A DNA stretch of 64,000 nucleotides from Allohahella sp002354735. GTDB taxonomy: Bacteria; Pseudomonadota; Gammaproteobacteria; Pseudomonadales; Oleiphilaceae. Under the pieces are notes generated by a model, which saw nothing but the letters and a program-made list of their open reading frames with translations, was not told the origin of the DNA and made no database searches. The stretch spans positions 992,001 to 1,056,000 of the forward strand of contig NZ_CP172312.1 of assembly GCF_047946665.1 (NCBI RefSeq), read 5' to 3'. Below are positions 35,943 to 44,640 of this stretch, piece by piece (position 1 is the stretch's first letter; each line of letters begins with the position of its first letter). Made by a program: the position numbers and the translations under genes.

Positions 35943-37076
35943 ATGGCAAACACCACAGGCACTTTCGGCAGCACATCACTGTTGAACCCGGCTGGTTCGT
36001 CTGCGGCCATGACAAAAAAGTATGCCGCCGACGCCCAGAACTATAACGACCTCAGTGCACTGCAGGGTCTGAAGGCCAAAGGCGCAGACAAGGCAGAAGC
36101 ACTGAAGACCGTCGCTCGTCAGTTCGAAGCCATCATGATGAACGAAGTCATGAAGAGCATGCGTGCGGCGAATGAAGTTTTCGCCAAGGATAGCCCCTTC
36201 AATTCGTCTGCCACCGACATGTATGAAGATATGCTCGATCAGCAGATGACATTGAACATGTCTACCGGCAAAGGCTCAGGCCTGGCCGATATGCTGGTCC
36301 GTCAGCTTGGCGGCCGCTACGGTCTGGACGCCAATGGCGATCCAAAAGACAGCGCCTCTGAAACAGCCTCATCCGGTAACTGGAGAAGCCTTGCAGAAAC
36401 CGCTCGCAACGTGCCTGCTGTTCAGCTTCGCGAGGCTGAGCAGCAGGTATTGGATGAGGTCGACGCACTGGTCGTCGACGCGGATCGCTTGAGTCCTACC
36501 AAGGCCGAACGCATCGCTGCGCAAGCCACTTCGCCAGCTCCGACCGTTGCTCAGCCTGCCGACCCTGTCCGTTTCGAAACTCCGGCTGAGTTTGTTGAGA
36601 CACTGTTGCCGCACGCGCGCAAGGTGGCCGATGAGCTGGGTGCGGACCCCAAGGTTTTGCTGGCCCAGGCAGCACTGGAAACAGGCTGGGGCAAGCACAT
36701 GATCACCGGCACCGATGGTGCGCCAAGTTACAACCTGTTTGGCATCAAGGCCGGCAGTGGGTGGACTGGTGAAACGGCTGAAATCCTCACGACGGAATAT
36801 CGCGGCGGTGTGGCCATGAAGGAGCGCGCCGAGTTCAGGGCCTATGACTCCTACGCCGATAGTTTTCAGGACTACCTCAAGTTCCTGGCTTCGAAGCCGC
36901 GTTACGCCGAAGCCGTTGCGGTCGCCAATGATCATGTTGGCTTTTCCAACGCACTGCAGCAGGCTGGCTACGCGACCGACCCCGAATACGCCAGCAAGAT
37001 ACAACGCATCGTGCAAAGCACCTATCTCAGGTCTGCCTCACAACAGACCGCTGACCCTGGCGTGGGAGATATCTGA
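35943..37076 (+). CDS. flgJ: Rod-cap muramidase FlgJ
   Basis: Rod assembly protein with peptidoglycan hydrolase activity. The N-terminal rod-binding domain (about 45-125) has VARQFEAIMMNEVMKSMR; the C-terminal glucosaminidase domain (about 210-365) has the catalytic Glu246 in LAQAALETGWGKH and NLFGIKAG. So this is the two-domain gammaproteobacterial form. 377 residues is longer than the 313 of E. coli because of an Ala/Asp-rich linker. Its stop overlaps the flgK start by one base. Confidence 0.96.
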   Translation: MANTTGTFGSTSLLNPAGSSAAMTKKYAADAQNYNDLSALQGLKAKGADKAEALKTVARQFEAIMMNEVMKSMRAANEVFAKDSPFNSSATDMYEDMLDQQMTLNMSTGKGSGLADMLVRQLGGRYGLDANGDPKDSASETASSGNWRSLAETARNVPAVQLREAEQQVLDEVDALVVDADRLSPTKAERIAAQATSPAPTVAQPADPVRFETPAEFVETLLPHARKVADELGADPKVLLAQAALETGWGKHMITGTDGAPSYNLFGIKAGSGWTGETAEILTTEYRGGVAMKERAEFRAYDSYADSFQDYLKFLASKPRYAEAVAVANDHVGFSNALQQAGYATDPEYASKIQRIVQSTYLRSASQQTADPGVGDI

Positions 37077-39799
37077 TGTCTGGTTCATTACTGAATATTG
37101 GATTGAGTGGTGTACTGGCGCATCAGACCGCGCTGAGAGTGACGGGCAACAACGTTGCCAACGCCAATACCGAAGGCTATACACGTCAGCGTGCCGAGTT
37201 TGATCAGCTTGGTGGCCAATTCACTGGTGCAGGTTATCTTGGTAACGGCGCTCAGATCACTGACATCAAACGTCTAACCGATGCTTACCTGCAAACTCAG
37301 GTCCGTAGCGACACGTCCGTGTCTGCAGAAGTCGGTATCGTGGCTCAGAACCTCGAGCAGATCAACAACCTGCTCGCCGATCCGAGCACCGGCATTTCAC
37401 CGGCACTGTCCGATTTCTTTGGCGCATTGCAGGCTGCCGCAGAGGACCCGTCGTCAGTGCCTGCGCGTCAGGAGCTTCTCTCACAGTCGAGCCGTTTGGT
37501 CGACCGGTTTCGGCTGATAGATGACCGCCTCACTGCACAGGCTTCATCGGTGGAGGCGAGTATTCGCAGCCAGGTCGCTGACGTCAACGGTCTGGCTGCG
37601 GCGATCGCCGAGGCCAATAAGGCCATCGTAACGGCCCAGGGCGCGGCCAATGGTAGCCAGCCCAACGATCTGCTCGACAAGCGCGACCTGCTTATCAAGG
37701 ACTTGGCGACCAAGGTTTCAATCAATGTCATTCCGCAGGATGACGGGCAGCTCAACGTTTTCATCGGCAAAGGGCAGGCGCTGGTCATGGGCTCCAGCTC
37801 AAGCTCCATCGTCGCGCGAGAAAACGAAAATGATCCGTCTTCGCTCGAGATCGCAATCGGGAAGAATGGACGCTTCGTTCAGATCACCCGCGAGATCACC
37901 GGTGGAGAACTGGGTGGGCTCATTCGCTTCAGAGAAGACGTTCTCCACCCGGCGCAGAACAATTTGGGGCGCCTGGCTATCTCTATCGCAGATCGGGTAA
38001 ACGAGCAGCATCAGCTCGGCATGACCCTGGAAAATCAGTTCGGTGGTCTATATTTCAACGACGTCAATTCCGACGAAGCCATGCAATCACGAGTGGTGGC
38101 CAATGCAGCCAACGTTGAGCCCGATGACCGCGTCGTCTCGGTCCGAATCGAGGATACCACGGCCCTTAGCACTCGCGATTATGCTATCGAATTCACGGGT
38201 CCTGGCCGCGACGACCTGGTTGTAAAGGACGCAGTATCGGGCGCGACCATTACCCGAACCACGCTAGGTGGCCTTTACCCTGCCAAGTTGGAGCTGGATG
38301 GTATGGTCATCCAGTTTGAGTCCGGCAGCTTCCAGCAGGGTGACAGGTTCCTGATTCAGCCCAGCCGTGGCGGTATACGCGGCCTCGGTATGGTCGTGGA
38401 CCGGGTAGAGGATCTCGCCCTCGCCGCGCCTATCAGGACCGAGAGCCAGAAAAGCAATATCGGGACCGCCGTCATCAGCCAGGGCAGCCTGGTAGATAGT
38501 CGTAGTCTCAATACCAGTGAACTCCTGCCTGGCTTCGCTAGTCCCTCTGAACTGACGCCCCCGCTGGTGGTTCGGTTTCTTAACGAAACCACCTATGAGG
38601 TGCTGGATAATAGTGATCCTGCCAATCCGCAGCCACTGAATCCGCCGATGTCGAACCAGCGTTACGTGCCCGGTGTTCAGAACCAACTGTTTTCGGCCGA
38701 CCCATTCGCGGTGCAGGTGTCTTCGGATGGCACCAGCATTTCGGTGATTCAGCCAGTGCAGGCGCTTTCTGGCACGATGCCCTCGGCGCTGCTGCCCAAT
38801 GGTTATGGCGCTCAGACAATCGCCATAGAAGGTCGCAATCCGCAAACAGGCGCGATCACGACCTATCCTGCGATCAATGTACCGCCAAACTCGACGGCAG
38901 GTAGTATTGCTGCCGCACTTAATGGCACGCCGGGCATCAAGGCCTCAGCCTATACAGATCTGCAGCTGAGTAACTTCAGTGACGGCGGTACGCCGGGCAC
39001 GGCTGCGCTCAGGGTTACGATAGCCGGTACCAATGGTCAGCCGCCATACAGTTTCGAGGCGACTTTTGCTGACCCGGTAGCTGACAGCCCAGCCGCCATT
39101 GCCGATGCCATCAATGCTGATGAAGGTATGAAGTTACTGGGCATCGTTGCTCGCTCTGACGGCAGCTCACTGTCGCTGCGGTCTACTGACGGCCGCAACA
39201 TTCAGGTTGGCTTGACTGGTGCCCCCGCAGATGGTGATTCACTGCAGTTGACCAGTGCTGGCTCGCCGGCGCCACAGACTCTGAATAATAATGAAGAAGT
39301 AGTCGTCGGTGGCCAGCTTGACGTGGTGTTGGAAGACGGCCTGCGCCTGCGCGGCAGCAATAGCACCATCTTTACGCCCACGCCAGCTACTGAAACGGCC
39401 TTCAGAGGCTTTACCACCTCGATTTCGGGCACACCTGGGAAAGGTGATGTGTTCACCATCGCCTATAATAAGGATGGCTTTGGCGATAACCGTAACGCGC
39501 TCGCCATGCTTGGCCTGGAAGCTGGCGGTTTCGTGGGCCCTGGCAAGGATAGCTTCAATGAAGCTTACGCATCCTTCGTCTCCAGTATCGGCGCACAGAC
39601 CAATGAGGCTCGTTCTGATGCAGAAGCGGCGAGTTCGCTGCTGACGCAGTCGGAAGGTCGTCTCGACGCGGTATCGGGCGTCAATCTGGACGAGGAGGCT
39701 GCAAAGCTGATCCAGTTTCAGCAGGCTTATAATGCGAACGCACAGATTGTCTCTGTAGCCCGCGAATTGTTCGACACACTGCTCGGCGCAGTTCGATAA
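37076..39799 (+). CDS. flgK: Hook-filament junction protein FlgK (very large)
   Basis: Hook-associated protein 1. The N-terminal HQTALRVTGNNVANANTEGY and the C-terminal EEAAKLIQFQQAYNANAQIV are canonical. 907 residues is far above the ~547 of E. coli; the extra sequence lies between about 330 and 790 and includes a TDGRNIQVGL block (near 700) that resembles the repeated DGRNITI block of the flagellin variable region. Follows flgJ with a one-base overlap. Confidence 0.96.
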   Translation: MSGSLLNIGLSGVLAHQTALRVTGNNVANANTEGYTRQRAEFDQLGGQFTGAGYLGNGAQITDIKRLTDAYLQTQVRSDTSVSAEVGIVAQNLEQINNLLADPSTGISPALSDFFGALQAAAEDPSSVPARQELLSQSSRLVDRFRLIDDRLTAQASSVEASIRSQVADVNGLAAAIAEANKAIVTAQGAANGSQPNDLLDKRDLLIKDLATKVSINVIPQDDGQLNVFIGKGQALVMGSSSSSIVARENENDPSSLEIAIGKNGRFVQITREITGGELGGLIRFREDVLHPAQNNLGRLAISIADRVNEQHQLGMTLENQFGGLYFNDVNSDEAMQSRVVANAANVEPDDRVVSVRIEDTTALSTRDYAIEFTGPGRDDLVVKDAVSGATITRTTLGGLYPAKLELDGMVIQFESGSFQQGDRFLIQPSRGGIRGLGMVVDRVEDLALAAPIRTESQKSNIGTAVISQGSLVDSRSLNTSELLPGFASPSELTPPLVVRFLNETTYEVLDNSDPANPQPLNPPMSNQRYVPGVQNQLFSADPFAVQVSSDGTSISVIQPVQALSGTMPSALLPNGYGAQTIAIEGRNPQTGAITTYPAINVPPNSTAGSIAAALNGTPGIKASAYTDLQLSNFSDGGTPGTAALRVTIAGTNGQPPYSFEATFADPVADSPAAIADAINADEGMKLLGIVARSDGSSLSLRSTDGRNIQVGLTGAPADGDSLQLTSAGSPAPQTLNNNEEVVVGGQLDVVLEDGLRLRGSNSTIFTPTPATETAFRGFTTSISGTPGKGDVFTIAYNKDGFGDNRNALAMLGLEAGGFVGPGKDSFNEAYASFVSSIGAQTNEARSDAEAASSLLTQSEGRLDAVSGVNLDEEAAKLIQFQQAYNANAQIVSVARELFDTLLGAVR

Positions 39800-39822
39800 C
39801 AGGATTCTGACAAGAGGCTCAT

Positions 39823-41067
39823 ATGCGAATTTCCACGCAACAGTTGTATCGCAACGGTATCGCTAACCTCGGCAATGCCCAGCAGGAGCTCACCAAGACC
39901 CAGGAGCAGATCAGCGCCGGCAAGAAAATCCTGTCGCCAGCCGATGATCCGGTTGGTGCGTCGCGAGTGCTCAGGCTCAACCAGGAGCTCGAGCAGAACA
40001 GCCAGTTTCAGAAAAATGTGGATCTGGCACAGAGCCGTCTGGAGCTCGAGGATGGCGTGCTGGAAAGCGTTACAGAGGTTTATCAGCGCGTTCGTGAACT
40101 GGCAATCCAATCGGGAGACGGCATCCTCAGCGCAGCTGATCGTAATTCGATCGCTCAGGAGCTACGCAGCCGTCTGGATCAGCTCAAGGGGCTGGCCAAC
40201 AGCACCGATGGTCGCGGTGAATATCTCTTCGGCGGCTTTCAGAACACCCAGGCACCATTCCAGCAGACGCCCTCTGGTAGCGTCGAATATACCTCGGATG
40301 AAGGTCGCCGCTTCATCCAGATTTCTTCGAGCGTCACGATCGCGGGCACGGACAACGGTAACTCTGTGTTCATGGATGTGAAGAGTGCCGGTACCACCAT
40401 CTGCACCGACAGCAGCAAGAGCAATACCTCCAGCCCGCCGGCGCATATCACGATCGGGCAGGTCACAGATCAGGCGAAGTTGAATGCCTTCGCACCCGAG
40501 GACATGAAGATCGTCTTCAATGACGTCAACACCGTTGCGCCGCCGGGACCGAACTTTTCAGTGTTCACCGTGAGCGACAATCGCCCCATCGTGACGGCAC
40601 AGCCTTATACGCCTGGTGCGACCATCAATATCGAGGCCAGTGGTGTGCAGGTTGAGGTGCAGGGTGCGCCAGCGGTGGGGGATGCCTTTTTTGTGAGAAC
40701 TTCAGACAAGCAGCCCGTCTTCGATACGCTGGAACGCTTCATCGATGGCCTGGAACAAGTGAACGATACACCTGAGGGCAGGGCAACTTTCTCGGCCATG
40801 CTCGATACCACTATCGCCAATCTGGACAACGCCGAGACGGCCATGCTCGAGGTGCGTACCGAGGTGGGTGCCCGGCTGAACACTGTCGAGGATACCCGGG
40901 CGGTGCTGGAGGATAACGAGATCATTCTGAAAGAGCTGCGCTCGAAGGTCGAAGATCTCGACTATGCCAAAGCTATCAGCGACCTGTCATTCCAGAGCTT
41001 CGTGCTGCAGGCCGCTCAGCAGACATTTTCACGGGTGACGGGGCTGTCATTGTTCGACCAGTTGTAG
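39823..41067 (+). CDS. flgL: Hook-filament junction protein FlgL
   Basis: Hook-associated protein 3, 414 residues, with flagellin-like ends: ISAGKKILSPADDPVGASR near 32 and the C-terminal YAKAISDLSFQSFVLQAAQQ. The middle is variable. Last gene of the operon; its 3' end overlaps a convergent minus-strand gene by 21 bases. Confidence 0.95.
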   Translation: MRISTQQLYRNGIANLGNAQQELTKTQEQISAGKKILSPADDPVGASRVLRLNQELEQNSQFQKNVDLAQSRLELEDGVLESVTEVYQRVRELAIQSGDGILSAADRNSIAQELRSRLDQLKGLANSTDGRGEYLFGGFQNTQAPFQQTPSGSVEYTSDEGRRFIQISSSVTIAGTDNGNSVFMDVKSAGTTICTDSSKSNTSSPPAHITIGQVTDQAKLNAFAPEDMKIVFNDVNTVAPPGPNFSVFTVSDNRPIVTAQPYTPGATINIEASGVQVEVQGAPAVGDAFFVRTSDKQPVFDTLERFIDGLEQVNDTPEGRATFSAMLDTTIANLDNAETAMLEVRTEVGARLNTVEDTRAVLEDNEIILKELRSKVEDLDYAKAISDLSFQSFVLQAAQQTFSRVTGLSLFDQL

Positions 41068-41610
41068 ACCCTGTCTGCGCTGGTATGACGCTGTGGTCGC
41101 CGCCAGGCCGAAGCGCGGATCAACCTCGCCGGACTGCAGTCGAACACTGATTGCGATGATGGCGAAATGGTGAATGGCGTGACTGCTCAGCAGTGTGAGT
41201 TCACGTGCCAGTGTGGAGGGCACCACTACACTGTTTTCCGATTCAAGTGTGACTTCGCTGCGCACCTGAACGCTTGGAGCACGCTTCTCAATCATATCAA
41301 ACAGATCTGCCTGCTGCAGCCAATCCAGTAGCTTCGAAAATTCCGCAATCGCCTGCGATTTGTCCTGTTCCAGCGCGTGCTGTCGTCGCTTCAAATTGTA
41401 ATCCACGAATACCGAATCCTGGTTCTCGGTCGCGCAATCCAGAGCACTAATCAGCGCCAAGTAATTATCCAGTATATGTCTGCAATGTGTGCCTATGCTG
41501 CTCTGGAGGTATGGCCGGCAAACCTGCCTGTACTGCTGCGCTGTCAGGGAACGCAGCAGGCTCAGTGCCTGTTTCAGCGCGTCAATGTTACCCTGTACGA
41601 TCGGATGCAT
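41047..41610 (-). CDS. DinB-like four-helix protein
   Basis: 187-residue protein with the DinB/YfiT-like metal-site pattern: His in IGTHCRHILDNY (about residues 42-46) and the paired His in LSSHAIHHFAII near 150. DinB-fold proteins include thiol-dependent transferases and many of unknown role. No partner gene is obvious. It converges on flgL and its last 20 or so bases lie inside flgL, so the two stop codons are interleaved. Confidence 0.78.
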   Translation of the reverse strand: MHPIVQGNIDALKQALSLLRSLTAQQYRQVCRPYLQSSIGTHCRHILDNYLALISALDCATENQDSVFVDYNLKRRQHALEQDKSQAIAEFSKLLDWLQQADLFDMIEKRAPSVQVRSEVTLESENSVVVPSTLARELTLLSSHAIHHFAIIAISVRLQSGEVDPRFGLAATTASYQRRQGLQLVEQ

Positions 41611-41825
41611 AGCTATCCTGCCTATATCCTGTTTCGGTCCGACACTTTGAAGCTGCCCCTGCGCGACTGTTGCTTCTGCGGAGCACTACTGATTGCGTAG
41701 CTACCAGACTAGCCATATCCTCAAATCCTGACCGCAGAATAAAGGCTGGTCGTCGAAAGCGCCATGCCGCGGCTGACCACTGTTCTGTGACTTGTACCTA
41801 ACCAATCCGGACAATCCTCGTTCCC

Positions 41826-42437
41826 ATGCCCGATATGGATGTCTATCAGTCTTTCAGCGCCATGCTCGCGCGGGCCGGTGAGTATCCGTCCGTGATGCTG
41901 ATGCTGCTATTCATGGCCACCTTCATCCTGGAGGACCTGGCCACCAGTTCAGGCGCACTGCTTGCCGCTGCTGGTGTCATCGATCCATGGAGCGCGCTGT
42001 TGGTGCTGTATGCAGGAATATTGCTGGGTGATGTTGCACTTTACATCCTGGGGCAGTATATCCGTCGCAGCCGTCACGGCCCGCGCCTGGCAGAAGTGAA
42101 GGGATTGAGGCTCAGCGAGGACCTGCTGCGTCAACGCTGGGCCTACACCATTTTCGTCTCCCGCTTTATTCCGGGTGCACGCCTGCCCACCTTTACAGCG
42201 GCGGGATTCTTCGGATATAGCGTGAAAAACTTCGTGCTGTTGTTGATTTTCGCAGTAGGCCTGTGGACCAGCATCAGCTTCTGGATCATCTATGGTCTCG
42301 GTGATGCAACGCTCGAGCTCAAGCCAGCATGGGCCGGCGTGGGCATTGTCGTATTGCTCCTCTTGGGTGCTGCCTGGCCGTATCTGCTCCGCCTGTGTAC
42401 TGGCAATCGTTCGGGAACACCAGATGAGTCACTTTGA
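41826..42437 (+). CDS. DedA-family membrane protein
   Basis: 203-residue inner-membrane protein with four to five hydrophobic segments. The DedA signature is seen in FVSRFIPGARLPTFTAAG (about residues 113-130), plus LEDLATSSGALLAAAG near 36 and GDVALYILGQ. Members include undecaprenyl-phosphate or phosphatidyl-lipid transporters and are linked to membrane potential and antimicrobial peptide tolerance. Its 3' end overlaps the next gene by 14 bases, suggesting coupled translation with an ATP-grasp protein. Confidence 0.9.
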   Translation: MPDMDVYQSFSAMLARAGEYPSVMLMLLFMATFILEDLATSSGALLAAAGVIDPWSALLVLYAGILLGDVALYILGQYIRRSRHGPRLAEVKGLRLSEDLLRQRWAYTIFVSRFIPGARLPTFTAAGFFGYSVKNFVLLLIFAVGLWTSISFWIIYGLGDATLELKPAWAGVGIVVLLLLGAAWPYLLRLCTGNRSGTPDESL

Positions 42438-43611
42438 ACGCGACCTGGATCCGGCTGCTGCGCCGCCCATGAAGGCTTCGATACGGACGCTGTCCGTATA
42501 CGAGTTCTGGTCGCCAGCACTATTCTACCTGCCTGTGAAGGCTTATGCGCTTTGGCTCGCGCTGCGCTACCGAGGCATCACGCTGCCGACAGTAGCCAAC
42601 CCGACATTCGACTTAGGTGGATTCGTTGGAGAGTCAAAACTACAGATTCTCGATCTGTTACCACCAAGCCTGGGCGGGCTCCTACTGAGCCATACCAGGA
42701 TTGCCCGCTCTGGCATGACTGAGGAAGACATCTCGGACGATGCGAGAATCGCGCTGAGTCGGGTGCATGCGCGGGGCTTTGACTTTCCGTTCGTCGCAAA
42801 GCCTGATAAGGGCTCTCGTGGCGCAGGGGTAAGGCGCGTGTACGACCAACCAGCCCTGCAAAGATACCTCGCGGAATTTCCAGTACAAGATACCGTGGTA
42901 CTGCAAGCGCTCGAAGACCTGCCATACGAGGCCGGCATCTTCTATATCCGTCTGCCGGAAAATGATCCCGGCGGCTGGTTCGATCCTGCTACCGGGCACT
43001 CGACCGAAGGTGAGATTTTTTCGGTGACACTGAAGGTTTTTCCCTACGTGACCGGCGATGGCCAGCGGACACTGCGCCAGCTGATCCAACAGGATCCCCG
43101 GGCCGGGCGCTTGGCCCATCTGTATCTGCCTCGTCATACCGAGCGACTTGAGCAAGTGCTGCCAGCCGGCGAGCGTTTCAGGCTGGCCTTTGCCGGTAGT
43201 CACGCCCGAGGCTGCATCTTCCGCGATGGCAGCCATCTGGTGACGCCGGCGTTTCGCCGGCAATGGGACCTGATAGCCCGCCAGATTCCGGGTTTCTATT
43301 TTGGGCGTTTCGATATTCGATTTGATGATGTCAGAAAGCTCTCGTGCGTAGCGTCGCTAGAGGATCTACAGCATCTTGAGGGTGTGAAGATCATCGAGGT
43401 GAACGGCGCGGGGGCAGAAGCCACCCACATCTGGGATGCTGACATGCCAATTCGGCGCGCTTACGGTACACTCTTTGATCAGTACCGCAAGCTCTTTGCC
43501 ATTGGCGCTGCCCAGCGGCGGCTCGGGCACCCTGTGCCTGGGCTGCGTAAGGTGTGGGCGGAAATCCAGCAGAACGAGACAATGGCGACGCGCTACCCGC
43601 TTACAGAATGA
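42424..43611 (+). CDS. ATP-grasp family protein of unknown substrate
   Basis: 395-residue cytosolic protein. The ATP-grasp core is visible as FVAKPDKGSRGAGVRRV (about 121-137), FGRFDIRFDD near 300 and IIEVNGAGAEATHIWD near 325, the metal and nucleotide sites. The family forms amide or thioester-type bonds; annotation as a D-Ala-D-Ala-ligase-like enzyme is common, but the substrate cannot be told. The start MSHFERDLD at 42424 is chosen because the frame upstream lies within dedA and has no family match. It is coupled to dedA and followed by the AraC-type gene. Confidence 0.84.
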   Translation: MSHFERDLDPAAAPPMKASIRTLSVYEFWSPALFYLPVKAYALWLALRYRGITLPTVANPTFDLGGFVGESKLQILDLLPPSLGGLLLSHTRIARSGMTEEDISDDARIALSRVHARGFDFPFVAKPDKGSRGAGVRRVYDQPALQRYLAEFPVQDTVVLQALEDLPYEAGIFYIRLPENDPGGWFDPATGHSTEGEIFSVTLKVFPYVTGDGQRTLRQLIQQDPRAGRLAHLYLPRHTERLEQVLPAGERFRLAFAGSHARGCIFRDGSHLVTPAFRRQWDLIARQIPGFYFGRFDIRFDDVRKLSCVASLEDLQHLEGVKIIEVNGAGAEATHIWDADMPIRRAYGTLFDQYRKLFAIGAAQRRLGHPVPGLRKVWAEIQQNETMATRYPLTE

Positions 43612-43627
43612 ATCAGAGCAGACGATC

Positions 43628-44515
43628 ATGGCCCTACCACAGCAGGCGCCGCGTCAAGCCGGCGCGATAGCGAACAAGAGCGGCAGGAACAAGGCGCCGG
43701 GCCAGGAGGCTGCTGCCCCTGCCGCAGCTTCGGCAGCAGCGAGCGGCGGCATGCTCGTGGCTGAGGTGATGCGCCTGCCACAGCATGTTAACCGGCACAG
43801 CCACCCCTATCATCAGCTGGTCATGGGGCTCACTGGTACCGCCGAAATTGATATGCTGGGTCTGGCGGCACACCTCGACGTCAGCCATGCCTGTGTCGTG
43901 CCTTCAAACACCTTTCACGATTTTTACGGCCGACCCAGCAACCATGTCCTCGTCATCAACATCGACGCTGATTCGCCAGTCTTCACTGATCCCTCGCACC
44001 CGGACCATGCCAGTCTCGCGAGGCTGTTCGACCGGCCTCGGCTCATTTCACTCGATAATGGTATGCGGCAGCTCACGCAGGTCAGTATCCAGGAGATACA
44101 GCGCAACGCGAACGACAGGGCATTACGCCACTATCTTGGTAGCGCGATCATTCGCTGTCTGTCACAGCGTATCCTGCCCAGTCCAGGTCAGCACGATCGC
44201 AGTCTGCTCGACATGTACAAAATCGACAATTACATCTTCGAGCATCTCGGCGAGTCAATTTCCATCAGTGATCTCGCAGCCTGTCTCTGCCTCAGCGAAA
44301 GGCGTTTTCACAGCATCTTCAAGGCCCAGATGCAGCAAACGCCACACCAGTACATCATTCACCAGCGACTGGATAAGGCGATACAACTCATCAGCAACAC
44401 CTCGCTCTCCCTGGTCGAAATCAGTGAGCTGTGCGGGTTCTCAAGCCAAAGCGCACTTACGAGCAGCGTACGCAAATACCGCGGCACAACCCCTGGTCGT
44501 CTCCGGGCCGGCTAG
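43628..44515 (+). CDS. AraC-family regulator, likely of proline utilisation
   Basis: 295-residue transcription factor. A cupin-like sensing half (about 50-170, with HSHPYHQLVMGLTGTAEID and PSNTFHDFYGRPSNHVLVI) precedes two helix-turn-helix motifs (about 200-295) with SISDLAACLCLSERRFHSIF and LVEISELCGFSSQSALTSSVRKY. Placed 125 bases before putA on the same strand and with repeats between them, it is likely the activator of putA/putP, comparable to PruR of pseudomonads. Start at 43628 follows the ATP-grasp stop by 16 bases; an upstream frame is rejected as antisense-like overlap. Confidence 0.87.
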   Translation: MALPQQAPRQAGAIANKSGRNKAPGQEAAAPAAASAAASGGMLVAEVMRLPQHVNRHSHPYHQLVMGLTGTAEIDMLGLAAHLDVSHACVVPSNTFHDFYGRPSNHVLVINIDADSPVFTDPSHPDHASLARLFDRPRLISLDNGMRQLTQVSIQEIQRNANDRALRHYLGSAIIRCLSQRILPSPGQHDRSLLDMYKIDNYIFEHLGESISISDLAACLCLSERRFHSIFKAQMQQTPHQYIIHQRLDKAIQLISNTSLSLVEISELCGFSSQSALTSSVRKYRGTTPGRLRAG

Positions 44516-44516
44516 C

Positions 44517-44574
44517 AAAATCCTGCGTCTCAAGCTCAATATGGCAGGAATTTGATAGGATGCGGCAGGATTTT
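44517..44574 (+). promoter_or_regulatory. Three-copy GCAGGA-TTT operator before putA
   Basis: Three near-identical ten-base elements occur between the regulator stop and putA: an inverted copy AAAATCCTGC at 44517-44526, a direct copy GCAGGAATTT at 44544-44553 and a direct copy GCAGGATTTT at 44565-44574. The two direct copies are 21 bases apart, two helical turns, as is usual for AraC-family binding sites. They probably bind the adjacent regulator. A TATAGT-like -10 lies near 44597. Confidence 0.6.
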
Positions 44575-44640
44575 AAAAGAATTAAGGCCATCCGCCCTAT
44601 AGTTTTATAGACTTGGTTTAATAACAAGAGGAGAGGCTGA

